From: Dongia sedimenti
Lineage (GTDB): Bacteria; Pseudomonadota; Alphaproteobacteria; Dongiales; Dongiaceae
Assembly (NCBI GenBank): GCA_030715195.1
Contig: JAUYVI010000015.1
Coordinates: forward strand, 1 to 41,003
Reading direction: 5' to 3'
Length of the DNA stretch: 41,003 bases
The notes under the pieces are model-generated. The model made no database searches. It saw nothing but the letters and a program-made list of their open reading frames with translations, and was not told where the DNA came from. Shown in pieces: positions 6,896-16,200 of the stretch (positions within the stretch are counted from its first letter, which is position 1; each line of letters starts with the position of its first letter). Position numbers and translations under genes: made by a program.

Positions 6896-7165
6896 ATGGA
6901 CAATATCGAGCTACAATCGAGGCTAGCCGCCCTGGAGCACCTGGTACAGGCCGCTCTCGGCCTTGCGCTGGCGCGTTGCAGCGAGGCTGTCTCCGAAGAG
7001 ATCAAGCAGTCTCTCGCGAACCCGCAAGCAAGATTGGACCACGGCTCAGGGCCGGTCGAAGTCGAGTTCCTGGAAGCGTACCAAGGCGTCGTCGGAAACG
7101 AGATCAAGAAGCTTCTGGCCGGCGTGACCGTGCGCGAACAAACGATTCGTAGTCGGTCTTCCTGA
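6896..7165 (+). CDS. Small hypothetical protein
   Basis: 89 residues from ATG 6896, behind the very strong purine tract AGGGGGAGGGGA. The N-terminal 40 residues (IELQSRLAALEHLVQAALGL, then ALARCSEAVSEEIKQSL) are amphipathic helix. The rest is charged, without a known domain. It is divergent from the secreted-protein gene, with 71 bp between the starts, and its 3' end overlaps the 7104-7298 frame on the other strand. Confidence 0.55.
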   Translation: MDNIELQSRLAALEHLVQAALGLALARCSEAVSEEIKQSLANPQARLDHGSGPVEVEFLEAYQGVVGNEIKKLLAGVTVREQTIRSRSS

Positions 7166-7298
7166 CTGGAAGATCGCTGAAGGCACCCAGGCTTGGGTTG
7201 GCGCCGGCGGCTGTCGTCGCTTGCTCATGCACCGAGACGGACCGGTTGTCGGGGCCGCCAAAGATCGTGATCGGTAAGCCGAACAGTTTCATGGTCAT
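7104..7298 (-). CDS. Small hypothetical protein, antisense overlap with its neighbour
   Basis: 64 residues from ATG 7296-7298, with GGAG 5 nt upstream. The sequence (MTMKLFGLPITIFGGPDNRS, then ending RPEAS) has no recognised family or export signal. The last 62 bp lie antisense to the 3' end of the 6896-7165 gene, so the evidence is mainly the ribosome binding site and a plausible composition. It may be co-transcribed from the 7329-7595 gene, 30 bp upstream on the same strand. Confidence 0.4.
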   Translation of the reverse strand: MTMKLFGLPITIFGGPDNRSVSVHEQATTAAGANPSLGAFSDLPVRKTDYESFVRARSRRPEAS

Positions 7299-7328
7299 GT
7301 GGTCTCCGTCACTTGGTGGGCGTTCTTC

Positions 7329-7595
7329 TTACCGGCGATCGAGGATCTGCTCGCCGATCACCCGGCACTCCTCCAGCAGCTTCTGCAGGGGCGTGACGGC
7401 GATCGGCGGACTTCCCGGCGGCGCGGCGACATGCGCCTCATCCCAGTTCTCCAGCAGCTCGGTCGCTTCCGCCGCGAGCTCGGCCTCCTTCTCGAAGGAG
7501 AGGGTGAACAGCCCCTCGGCCGCCGCCAGGTGACCGACGATCTCCTTCACCTTGGCCGTGTGCTGGTCCATGAGGGTGCCCAGGTCTTCACTCAT
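7329..7595 (-). CDS. Hypothetical acidic helical protein
   Basis: 88 residues, predicted mostly helix (TLMDQHTAKVKEIVGHLAAA, EKEAELAAEATELLENWDE, TPLQKLLEECRVIGEQIL), acidic, with no signal peptide. GGAAGG lies upstream of the ATG at 7593-7595. No family was recognised. The 254 bp between it and the next minus-strand gene (7850-8233) show no further gene. Confidence 0.5.
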   Translation of the reverse strand: MSEDLGTLMDQHTAKVKEIVGHLAAAEGLFTLSFEKEAELAAEATELLENWDEAHVAAPPGSPPIAVTPLQKLLEECRVIGEQILDRR

Positions 7596-7849
7596 GCCGC
7601 TGCTCTTCCTTCCTTCGGTGGTGCTGATGGCGTTCGGCGGTGAGGTTCGACCGCCGCCTTACCGCTCATGTCCCGTCCCTGTACCGCACCCCTCACCCAC
7701 TTCGGCGGTTCAGACTGAGTTTCTGCCCTCATCTGACCCACGGTTGGCACCGCACCGGCCCCTACTCGGCACCGCTCCGGTATCGCTTTGCGCAGAAATA
7801 GAGCGGTCTTGACCTGCGTCGCGGTGTCCAGCGCAGGACCGCTGCGCCA

Positions 7850-8233
7850 TCAAGCGACCCCGGCCAGGGTGATGCGGTCGGCATAGGCGCACACGCTCTC
7901 CTGGAACTGCGGCGCCGACAAGCCTCGCAGCAGGCGCGCGGCCGCGGCGAGACGCTCGTCCGCCTGATCGCTGTCGGGCCACTGCTCTCGCATCGCATCC
8001 AACGCGCCCTGCAACATCGCCATGGCGCCACGGCTCCGGATCGCCTTGCCGATGCCGGCGGGGAGCCACAGCCAATTCTCGGCCGCCCAGTCCTCCGCTC
8101 CGGCTGGATCGGAGACGGCGGCCGTCAGGAAGCGCTCAATCCGATCGGCAGTGCCGGTGCCCGACGCCATGAAGTCGGCAATGGTGGCGACGGCGGCGGC
8201 GGTGCTGCCTGGTCTCAAAATGGTCGCGATCAT
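7850..8233 (-). CDS. Hypothetical protein
   Basis: 127 residues from ATG 8231-8233, preceded by AGGAGG at short (3 nt) spacing. A longer frame to 8377 runs through the promoter of the divergent recombinase gene and is less likely. The product (PGSTAAAVATIADFMASGTG, EDWAAENWLWLPAGIGKAIR, then QADERLAAAARLLRGL) is helical and soluble, without a known domain. The 162 bp between it and the recombinase start hold the CTGTACGG repeats. Confidence 0.5.
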   Translation of the reverse strand: MIATILRPGSTAAAVATIADFMASGTGTADRIERFLTAAVSDPAGAEDWAAENWLWLPAGIGKAIRSRGAMAMLQGALDAMREQWPDSDQADERLAAAARLLRGLSAPQFQESVCAYADRITLAGVA

Positions 8234-8245
8234 GGTCCTCCTGGG

Positions 8246-8364
8246 CCGTACGGAAATCCCCTCCGCAATGTGAGGCGAGGTGGCGTTGATCTGCCTCGCT
8301 TTTCCAGAGCGGCGAAGCTGTACGGAAATGACCCCTTTACTGTACGGGTCCGCTGCGGTACTCT
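8246..8364 (+). promoter_or_regulatory. Recombinase promoter with GTACGG repeats
   Basis: CTGTACGG occurs at 8318-8325 and 8340-8347, exactly 22 bp apart. A palindromic CCGTACGG lies at 8246-8253. The first and second sites each extend as GTACGGAAAT (8248-8257 and 8320-8329). A promoter-like pair TTTACT (8336-8341), 17 bp, TACTCT (8359-8364) overlaps the last repeat and would give a leader of about 25 nt. The repeats are either operators or subsites for the recombinase itself. Confidence 0.45.
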
Positions 8365-8395
8365 TGGGCAAGGTCACATCCGTGGAGTGCTCGCC

Positions 8396-9001
8396 ATGCC
8401 AAAGCGCGCCGCCTTCTATCTCAGGGTCTCGACCACCGACCAGACCACCGACAATCAGCGCCTCGCCCTCAAGGCCGTCGCCGACCAGCGCGGGTGGAAA
8501 GTCGTTCAGGTCTTCGAAGACGCCGGTATCTCCGGCGCCAAGGGCCGCGACAAGCGCCCTGGCCTCGATGCGATGCTCAGAGCCGTCGTCCGCGGCGAGA
8601 TCGACATGGTCATGGCTTGGTCAATCGACCGGCTCGGCCGATCGCTGCAGGACCTTGTTGGCTTCATCAACGAGATCCGGGCCGCTGGCGCCGATCTCTA
8701 TCTTCACCAGCAGGCGATGGACACCACCACGCCGGCCGGAAAGGCCATGCTTCAGATGTGCGGCGTGTTCGCTGAGTTCGAGCGCAACATGATCGTGGAC
8801 CGGGTCCACGCCGGCATTGCTCGCGCCCGCGCCGAGGGCAAGCAGCTCGGCCGGCCGAAGATCGCCCGCAAGACCGAGGCGGCGATCCGCGCTAGCCTGA
8901 AGCGGAAGAACCGGCCCGGCCTGCAGAAGATCGCCGCCGAGCATGGTGTCGGCGTCGGGACGGTCCAAAGAATCGATGCCGCTATGCGTGCCGCGGTATA
9001 G
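8396..9001 (+). CDS. Serine recombinase, resolvase/invertase family
   Basis: 201 residues. The catalytic domain starts AAFYLRVSTTDQ, with nucleophile Ser12 in the Y-x-R-x-S motif. It continues through GRDKRPGLDAML and WSIDRLGRSLQDL, with the active-site Arg pair region, to the long E-helix (FAEFERNMIVDRVHAGIARA). A C-terminal Hin-like HTH follows (LQKIAAEHGVGVGTVQRID). The length is normal for a complete resolvase or invertase, not for a large integrase. ATG 8396 is chosen because it starts exactly at the conserved domain. Its stop is 3 bp before the next gene. Likely jobs are resolving element dimers or inverting a segment. No invertible segment was identified. Confidence 0.9.
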   Translation: MPKRAAFYLRVSTTDQTTDNQRLALKAVADQRGWKVVQVFEDAGISGAKGRDKRPGLDAMLRAVVRGEIDMVMAWSIDRLGRSLQDLVGFINEIRAAGADLYLHQQAMDTTTPAGKAMLQMCGVFAEFERNMIVDRVHAGIARARAEGKQLGRPKIARKTEAAIRASLKRKNRPGLQKIAAEHGVGVGTVQRIDAAMRAAV

Positions 9002-9004
9002 GGC

Positions 9005-9622
9005 ATGGAATTTCGTCTCACCTATCAAGGCCTGCTGCTGAGCGACGGGGCGAGTGGAAGCCGGACAGTTCGCAAGCACGAAATCCGCCGTCACTTCCAT
9101 CATCAGCTTAAGGAGTACTGGGGCATTCACCCGTTTCTGAGGTTGCTGACGATTAACGACCGCTCTGGGCGCAAAGCGGAGAAAAGCGAAAACACCTTGA
9201 TCAACGTGTTGGCCAGTCGATACACCCGTTCGAACGGCTATAGATTCCTTCCATTGGTCCGGGCTGAGCTTAGCGTCCTGTGCAGCCTGGAGATCCTCTA
9301 TCTACGACCTCAGCAACCCGGCTCGCTCATCAGTGGCCCGCAGGGCGATATCGACAATAGGCTGAAGACCCTGTTCGACGCGTTAGCCGCACCTGGCGAA
9401 GGCAAACAGGTTCCAGAATCGCCGCCTCAGGAAGGCGAGGACCCGTTCTATTGCCTGCTGGAAGATGACCGATTAGTCACGCACGTTTCGGTCCAGACCG
9501 ACTATTTGTTGATGCCGACACTGCAGCAGCCGGACATAAACGACTCCCGGATTGTTATCACCGTCAGGCTCAAGCCTTTCACGATGACCATGGGCATGCT
9601 TGGCAACTCCGGCTTCGCTTGA
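9005..9622 (+). CDS. RusA-like protein, possible Holliday junction endonuclease relative
   Basis: 205 residues beginning 3 bp after the recombinase stop. GDIDNRLKTLFDAL (D115, D117, N118) followed by LLEDDRLVTHVSVQTDYLL (E153-D155) resembles the metal-binding D-x-D-N ... EDD arrangement of RusA Holliday-junction resolvases. However, the protein is longer than RusA (about 120 residues), and its N-terminal 90 residues (VRKHEIRRHFHHQLKEYWG) are extra. RusA family enzymes cut four-way junctions made during phage replication or recombination. The assignment is by motif only. The pairing with a serine recombinase suggests a recombination unit. Confidence 0.5.
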   Translation: MEFRLTYQGLLLSDGASGSRTVRKHEIRRHFHHQLKEYWGIHPFLRLLTINDRSGRKAEKSENTLINVLASRYTRSNGYRFLPLVRAELSVLCSLEILYLRPQQPGSLISGPQGDIDNRLKTLFDALAAPGEGKQVPESPPQEGEDPFYCLLEDDRLVTHVSVQTDYLLMPTLQQPDINDSRIVITVRLKPFTMTMGMLGNSGFA

Positions 9623-9645
9623 ACTACCAGTCGTTCGAAAGCAGA

Positions 9646-9668
9646 ACGGGCCCCCGACGGAGCCCGCT
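9646..9668. terminator. Likely bidirectional terminator between convergent genes
   Basis: ACGGGC (9646-9651) pairs with GCCCGC further on (9662-9667), with an inner CC/GG stem. It sits in the 69-bp gap between the stops of the RusA-like gene and the ribbon-helix-helix gene. The plus-strand tail is GT-rich and the minus-strand tail is TTCTGCTTTC. Confidence 0.5.
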
Positions 9669-9691
9669 TGGTGTTGGTTGGGTTGTTGAGG

Positions 9692-10159
9692 TCAGAGTTG
9701 GTCCTCAACCTCCTCGAAGAACTCTTGAGCGCCCTCGATGAAGCCGGCGACCCACTCGTCGGTGGTTGGGATGTCGAGATCGCCAGATAAGTCCTCAATG
9801 ATCTCTTCGTCGGTGGCCTCTTTCTGGGGGTCGCAGGCCATCCGCAACATGCCGAAGGCGTGCTCAACCCCAACGCCAAGGTCTATGTCGGCTATGCGCC
9901 TCAGCTCCGCGTACTCTGCCTTCTTCTCAGCCCACTCCCGACCGGCCTGATGGCCGTCCTCGCGGCCGTCCTTCATGCTCTTTTCCTTGGAGGCGCGGAG
10001 CCGTTCAATTGCTGCCTGCATATCTGGCTTCCTTTTCTGCCCTTCGCGGGCGATCGCTTGCTGGAAGGCAAGCTGGGCTTCATCCGACCAGTTCACACCG
10101 GGGAATCGGTCCATCTTGGCCTTTAGAGTTTCTGAGACGTAGATGCTGACCCTGGCCAT
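9692..10159 (-). CDS. Ribbon-helix-helix-like DNA-binding regulator
   Basis: 155 residues. The N-terminus (MARVSIYVSETLKAKMDRFP, then NWSDEAQLAFQQAIARE) has the strand-helix-helix pattern of MetJ/Arc-type ribbon-helix-helix repressors: alternating R-S-Y residues on the strand, then an N-W-S helix start. A charged coiled-coil-like middle follows (QAAIERLRASKEKSMKDGRE), and then a very acidic C-terminus (EEIIEDLSGDLDIPTTDEW, FFEEVEDQL). ATG 10157-10159 has GAGGT upstream. Its own promoter carries four identical palindromes, so it is most likely an autorepressor. It might be an antitoxin-like regulator, but no toxin gene is adjacent. Confidence 0.65.
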   Translation of the reverse strand: MARVSIYVSETLKAKMDRFPGVNWSDEAQLAFQQAIAREGQKRKPDMQAAIERLRASKEKSMKDGREDGHQAGREWAEKKAEYAELRRIADIDLGVGVEHAFGMLRMACDPQKEATDEEIIEDLSGDLDIPTTDEWVAGFIEGAQEFFEEVEDQL

Positions 10160-10169
10160 CGATTACCTC

Positions 10170-10254
10170 ATGCGCATAGGCAACACTATATGCGCATGTT
10201 TGGTCAACGTCAAGCCGATATGCGCATATTCGAAGCACAATGCGCATATCGGCT
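10170..10254. promoter_or_regulatory. Four ATGCGCAT operators in phase, including a 15-bp inverted repeat
   Basis: Perfect ATGCGCAT palindromes start at 10170, 10190, 10220 and 10240. The spacings are 20, 30 and 20 bp, so all lie on about the same face of the helix. The outer two are also halves of a larger perfect inverted repeat: AGCCGATATGCGCAT (10213-10227) and ATGCGCATATCGGCT (10240-10254), with 12 bp between them. The array fills the gap between the stop of the 3411-residue gene and the regulator's start. It covers the promoter, the start site and the edge of the ribosome binding site. Confidence 0.75.
10185..10213 (-). promoter_or_regulatory. Sigma-70-like promoter of the ribbon-helix-helix gene
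   Basis: On the minus strand, TTGACG (10208-10213), 17 bp, TATAGT (10185-10190). One operator palindrome lies between -35 and -10 and touches the -10. One lies directly upstream of -35 and one at the expected transcription start. Confidence 0.7.
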
Positions 10255-10259
10255 CCGTC

Positions 10260-13200
10260 TTAATCGAATAGCTCGTTCCGGCGTCGCTCGATCTGGTCCC
10301 TCTTAGCGTCCAGCGCCTCGATGATCCGGCGGTGCGCCTCCTCATCAATCAGCCCGCGGTCCAGGCGGTTGTCGGCCTGGCGCTGTTGTCGGCCGAGCTC
10401 GCGGTCCGCCTGCTCCAGGTCCCAGTCGTGCCAGCCCAGGCCAGCCTCCACGTCCTGGGATTTCACCTTGATGCCGAAGGTCGAGCCGATAGCCTGCGGC
10501 ATGCTGTAGGCTCGGCCCTGCGGATCGACGGCGCCGTTCGCTGCGCGCGAGAGCCGGTTCCAGGTCCAGGTCGTGGCGAAGCCAGGCATGACGCCGTTCC
10601 AAAACCATTCTCCGATCTTCGCCGCCTTCTCGCCAGGCGTGTCCACCAGGGGATCGGTGATCGACTTGCCGGTGAAGCTTTGCTTGTTCAGCAGGAACTC
10701 GGCCGCGAGCGCCAGCGGGCCGCCCGGCATCATCGGCGCCGGCAGTGGCATGGCCGCGTTGCCCTGGTTGGTGTCAAAGACGTCGCCGGCGGGAATCCAG
10801 CGCCGAAGGTCCAGGAACGTGGGGTTGCCGATGGCATCGGTCGAGAGTCGCAGCATGCGGGGGACGCCGAGCCACGTCATGCCCTGCTCGCTGTCGTCCA
10901 GCGATCGGCGCTCCCGGTCCTCGTCATCGCCGCTCGGCCAGAGCGCATAGGCCATGGCATTGGCGAAATAGAGCAACGTATAGAGCTTCGCGATCTTCCA
11001 CGGCCGCTGCGCGATCGACGCCGCCAGTACCGGCACCGCACGATAGGGATAGGCGATGAAGGGGAAGAAAGACCGGCGGAGCTTGTTCACCCACGGCGCC
11101 CGGATGTCGTAATCGAGGAACTGCTTCCGAGCGAAGTCGGCCGCCTCCTTGATCGTATCGCCCTGGCGGAGCCTGCTTTCCACCGCGGCGGCGCGGAAGA
11201 CCTCGTCCTCGAGGCGGTAGAGCTGGATCGCGGCCCGGTCTGCCGCCTTCACGCCGCGCCACAGCGCACCGGATGCGCGGCGCAACAGCCCAAGCCGAGC
11301 CTGGACGCCGTTGACCGAGGCCTCCGCCATGCCGCCGGACTGCAACTCGCGCAGCATCGGTTCCAGGTGCTTGCGCCGGATCTCCATGCTGATGAGGTCG
11401 TTACCGAACGCGCCCAGGTCTTTCGCTTGGCGATAGGTCTCGGAGTTGCTGAGCATGCCCTTGACGCCCTTCGCTAGGTCGATGGCGGTCACGTCGGCGA
11501 GGTCCATAAAGATAAAATTCGAAACGAAATTGTTCATGTGGGTGACCGGCGAGCGCGCGGTCTTGTTCAACTTCCATTGATTGAGGATCGCAGTCCATAG
11601 GCCCGGCCGGTTCAGCTGGTCGAGCTCATTCATGTCGCGCCAGATCTCCGCTCGGACGTACTTCTCGGCGAGCGGACCCCATCGCTTCTTGTCGGTGCCA
11701 GGGATGACGCTGTCCGGCACCCTCACCCACTCCACGTCCTGGTCGCGCACCACGCCGTGATACTCGCCGGCTGAACGCCAGGCACCATCCGCCGGCGCCC
11801 TGTCGCTGGTCCATTGCGGGTTCGCGGCCACGTCCTTGTAGAAGCGGCCGGTTGCGAGGTCGTGCGCAAGGAGCGCGAAGGTCTTGGCGATCGTGTAGCG
11901 GGCGTCCAGGATCTCGCCCATCTTCAGGCGCTCGGCCTTGGTGTAGTCGCGCCAGATCACCGGCTCGCCCTTCAGACCCGTCCGATACTCCCAGACGCCG
12001 AAGTTGGAGTAGGAAGCCGACGGCGCTGTGTCATTGAGCCCAGAATAAGCGAACTCCGGCCCCTCTCCGTCGCCGGTCTTGCGCCAGACCATGACCTTGT
12101 CACCCGTCTGCGCGCCCTTCGGTGCCGGCAGGAAGATCCCGCGACCCTTCATCGTGTCGCCGAGCATCTTCTTTCGGCGGCTGGTCGCCCAGTCGTTGAC
12201 CTTCTTCACGGCGCCGGACTGCTCGGCTTCGTGGCTCATGTAGACCCGGTGAAGGTAGGAACCGCGGTTGCGCTCGTAACTCTCGGCGGAGATGAGGCCG
12301 AGATCGACCGCCTCTTGGCCCAGCTGGTCGATGGCCTCACGGATCGGCTGTGCCAGCCTCGCCATGTCGGCATCTGCGACTTGTTCGCCCGTCAGGACCG
12401 CCTGCAGAACTCTGGCCTCGACCGGGCCGATGTTCGCCTTGGCCAGCGTCTGGAGGATATCGACGCCTTTCGTGGCGATCCGGCGCTCTTCGAGCCCGCG
12501 CTCGTGCTCACGCTGGATATAGCCCTCGTCGAGCCCATAGCGGTCGATCAGGCCCCGGCGAGCACCTTCCACCATCGGACCGATCCAGCCTGAGAACGGC
12601 GCGCTGTCGGGCAGCTTCGCATCCACGATCAGGCGCTTGGCCCCGGCCGTCAGGTACTTGCCGGGACGCCAGGCCCCGCCCTTTTCGATGCCACCGAACA
12701 CATCGAACGGGATGCGGAAGACGCGATCTACGGGTTGACCGGCCTTGAGCGCGCCTTCCATGACGCGCTGCCGGGTGTGTGGCATCTGGTCCGGTTGGAC
12801 CGGCGGCGCGGCCTGGAAGAGCGGGAAGCCCTCTCGACGTGCTGTGTCGCGCATGGCTGGAGTGATATCCAGCGCGTGAACCGGCGCGGCGCCGATCGCG
12901 GCGGCCTTCTGCGCGCTGTCATTGGCGATGCCGCTGCCGGGCGCTGCGAGATAGGTCTTGCCGACCCTTGCGCCGAACTTCTTCCCGAACTTCGCGGCGT
13001 AACTGGGCAGGATCTGGTCATAGAAGCCAGCCATGCCATCACCGCCGATCTTCAGGTCCAAGCCTGTCAGCTCGCGCTCGGGGCCGCCGGGGATCTGCCT
13101 GCCTTCGCCGGCAGCGATCTTCTCGGCCATTTCCTTGCCGACGAGGTTGGCGAGCCCTGCTTCTGCAATCGTCGGCTGGTCGATGATGTCCTTGCCATCC

Positions 13201-16200
13201 TTCGACGCGATCAGTGAATAGGTGCCGTCGCTCTCCTTGGCGTAGATGATGGAGTCGATCTGCTTCGACAGGTCGTAGCGCTCGGCCTGCTGCTGCCCGG
13301 TCGTCCAGGCGACGCGGTCATAGTCGTGGTCCGCCGCCCACTTCACGGCGCGGCGGAAGGCGAGTTCTTGCCACGTTGTCTTAAAGGGGGCTTCGGGGAC
13401 CTTCGCGATGATGCCCGGCGCGAGCTTCCATTGCTGGTAGGCCGTCATCCATGCGGTCTGCGCCTGTTCGGCGGCGACGCGGAGCCGGTTGCTTTCGCGT
13501 CCGGTCTCCGGCGTGTCGGCGCCATGCGCGGTCAGGTACTCGCGGTATGCCTGCTGCGCGCGATCGGCATCCATCTTTGCCGCCTTCTCGGCAGCTTCAA
13601 GCTTGGCGATGCCCTTCGGATCGTCATAGCCGGACTTGCGTCCCCTCTGATGCCAGTCGCTCTGGATCTCCTCGATGAACAAGACCCGTTTGCCGGCTTG
13701 GTCGGTTCGGTCATCAAAGCGAATATGCGCCAGGACGTTCGGCTCCTCGAAGTGGCCGCCGTAAAAGTCGGCTTTGCTGGCCTTCGGGACCGTCGAGAGT
13801 TCGCGTGCGCGGGCTTCCGCCCCTGCCTCAGTGTTCCGGCTCTCGATCCAGTTCCCGGCTTCATCGACAATGCGCCACTCGCGCTCCGAGACGTTGCCGC
13901 TCGGATTTGCCGGGGGCGTGACGGTGTAGGTGTGCCGCTCGCCCTCATGGGTCGGCAAGGTCAGGAGGAGCTCTCGATAGTCCTGGCCGCCGGGCAGTTT
14001 GTGCTGGGCATACTTCGGCGCGACCTTACTACCCGGCCCCCCCAGATTGCCCGCGAGCGCCACATAGTCGGCGTCATCGGCATAACCCCAGTTATCGCGC
14101 ACCTGGTTGCGGGTCATGCCTTCGTGCGAAGCGATGTAGTCGATCGCATCCTCGACAGAAGGCGCGTCACCGCCGCGAACCACTTCGCGCACTTCCACCT
14201 GGTTGGCGGCGACAAAAGCCTGCAAATCGGCCTTGGCGATCTGTCGCGACCCATGGAGGAAGTCATCGAGGCCGGTCCAGGCGATCTCCTCGTCCTTCAC
14301 GCCCTTGTTGCGCAGGATGTTGAGATACTGGCTCGCTTGCCCCTTCGGCTGCTGGATGGCGTCGATCTCGCGCGCCAGCTTGGAATAGAACGGCGCTGCG
14401 ATGCGCTCCGGAGCTTGATCCAGAGTCGCACCCCGCGAGTTAGACGCTGCCGCCCGGTCGGCGTCCGCCGCCAGCTTGCCGGACCCGATGTCGTCGAACA
14501 CGTCGGACCAGGTCTTGAAACCACGGCCAGCCAGGAGATTTCGGACCTGGTCGATGAAGCGCCAGAACGCCTCAATAATGGCGTTGATACCGGGCTTGAA
14601 GCGCTGGCCGAACCGATAGTTGGCGATGGCTTCTGCAATCGCCTCCTCATTCAGGATCTCCTCGAGATCGGCGCCGGAGTAGCCGTGGTCCCGGTAGTGC
14701 CCATATCGCTCATCAATCTGGAATTGCTTCCGCCAGCTCTTCGCCTGGTTCTCCAGGATGCGCCACTGCGCCGGCCGGATCACGCCGATGTCGCGGAAAT
14801 AATGGATGCCGCCCTCATGCAGCATGGCCCCGACCAACTCTCGGGCCGAACGCGGGGCACCGTCGGCGCCGGTCAGCGCAATCGCGATCAGCCGGTCCGC
14901 CGCGTTGTAGGAGCCGGTGATCGGCGCGCCTTCCTGCGCCGTCGTCATCCGGTCGAAGACCGCCACGTTCGCGCGCTCGCCCAGCACCTTGCGCGCCAGC
15001 GCCTTCAGGTCGCGGATCACGTCTTGGCGGGCCTCAGCAAAGACCGGGGTAACGCGGATCTCGCTCACGGTGGAGGCCGGAGCAGCTTTGCCGGCGGCCT
15101 GGTGCAGTTCCTTGGCTCCGTCCTTGCCGTCGCGAACCTTCATCTCCGAGAAGAGCTGATCGAAGGCGGCATTGATTGCGCCGCGCTCGAGGCCGGCGGG
15201 ATACGGATTCCCCTTGAAGCCGCTCGCATAGCGGTCTGGCTCGACGCCTTGCACTAGATATTCGCTGGCGCCACCGCGGGCCCGGATCTTGTCGAAGACG
15301 TAGGATTCGAAGGCACGCGCCAACATCTCGGTCGGCCGTGCCCAGTATCCGCGCTCACCTTGCTTGCCGGATAGCTTCTGCGCCTCGGCGAAGTACGATG
15401 ACTGGATCTTGGACGGAATGAAGGGCTTCGCCTCGTCCCGGAGATCAGCAAGGCGCTCCTGGAGAGCGGGCAGGCGCTTCTTCTGGCCGTCGATCCATGC
15501 CGCGCTATTGCGCTTGAAGTCCTCGCTTTGACTCGCCTGGGTCCGCTTCTCCTGTTCCGCTATCGCGCCCTGCGTCCGTTCCAGCGCGAGCTCGGCATCG
15601 CGAACAGCCTCGGCGCGCGACTTCTCGCGCTTGAAGATCGTACCCATGACCTTGTCGAAGGCCTCAGCCATTTCCGGGCGCAGGTTCGAGAGATAGCTCT
15701 TCCGCTGCTCGGTCCGGTCGTACCAGCCGGAAGCGCCGACGGGCTTTCCGCGCGAGCCGGTGTCGCGATCGAGGGTGCCGAAGTAGTGATCCAGTGCATG
15801 GCCCCACTCATGGGCGAGCGATCCGGATCCGCTCAGCTTCGTGAGGCTGATCACCAGTTTGCCGGGCTCGTAGTGCGCCGCCGCGCCGCCGCGACCACGC
15901 GCACCGAACGCAAGACCCAGCTGCCCGCCTAGACTGATCGCCTGCGGTGGGATGCCGAGCACCGAAGCTAGGTCATGCAACGCCTCGAAGGCGAGGTTGA
16001 CGGACTTCTGGCGCTCATCGGAGGCGACCCAGTTGCCGAACTCCACGCCGCGGAAGCCGAAATCCCTGATGAAGGCCTGGCTGTCGATGTCCTTGCCGCC
16101 GCGCACGTCGGCTCCGGCGCGCTTCACGTTGTCGAGGTGCGGCCGCTTCGGCAACTCGCCGTCGCCCCGCGCGCGATCGGCCTCATAGGCCTCTTTCGCC

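Noticed and set aside
10213-10254. Intrinsic terminator for the 3411-residue gene
   Set aside because: The 15-bp inverted repeat lies right after the stop but is followed by TGACGTTG rather than a T-run; it fits an operator better, though it could slow transcription.
13326-15257. 643-codon plus-strand frame inside the giant gene
   Set aside because: Antisense shadow of the 3411-residue coding sequence; no domain or ribosome binding site. The same applies to the 989-codon frame at 16869-19838.
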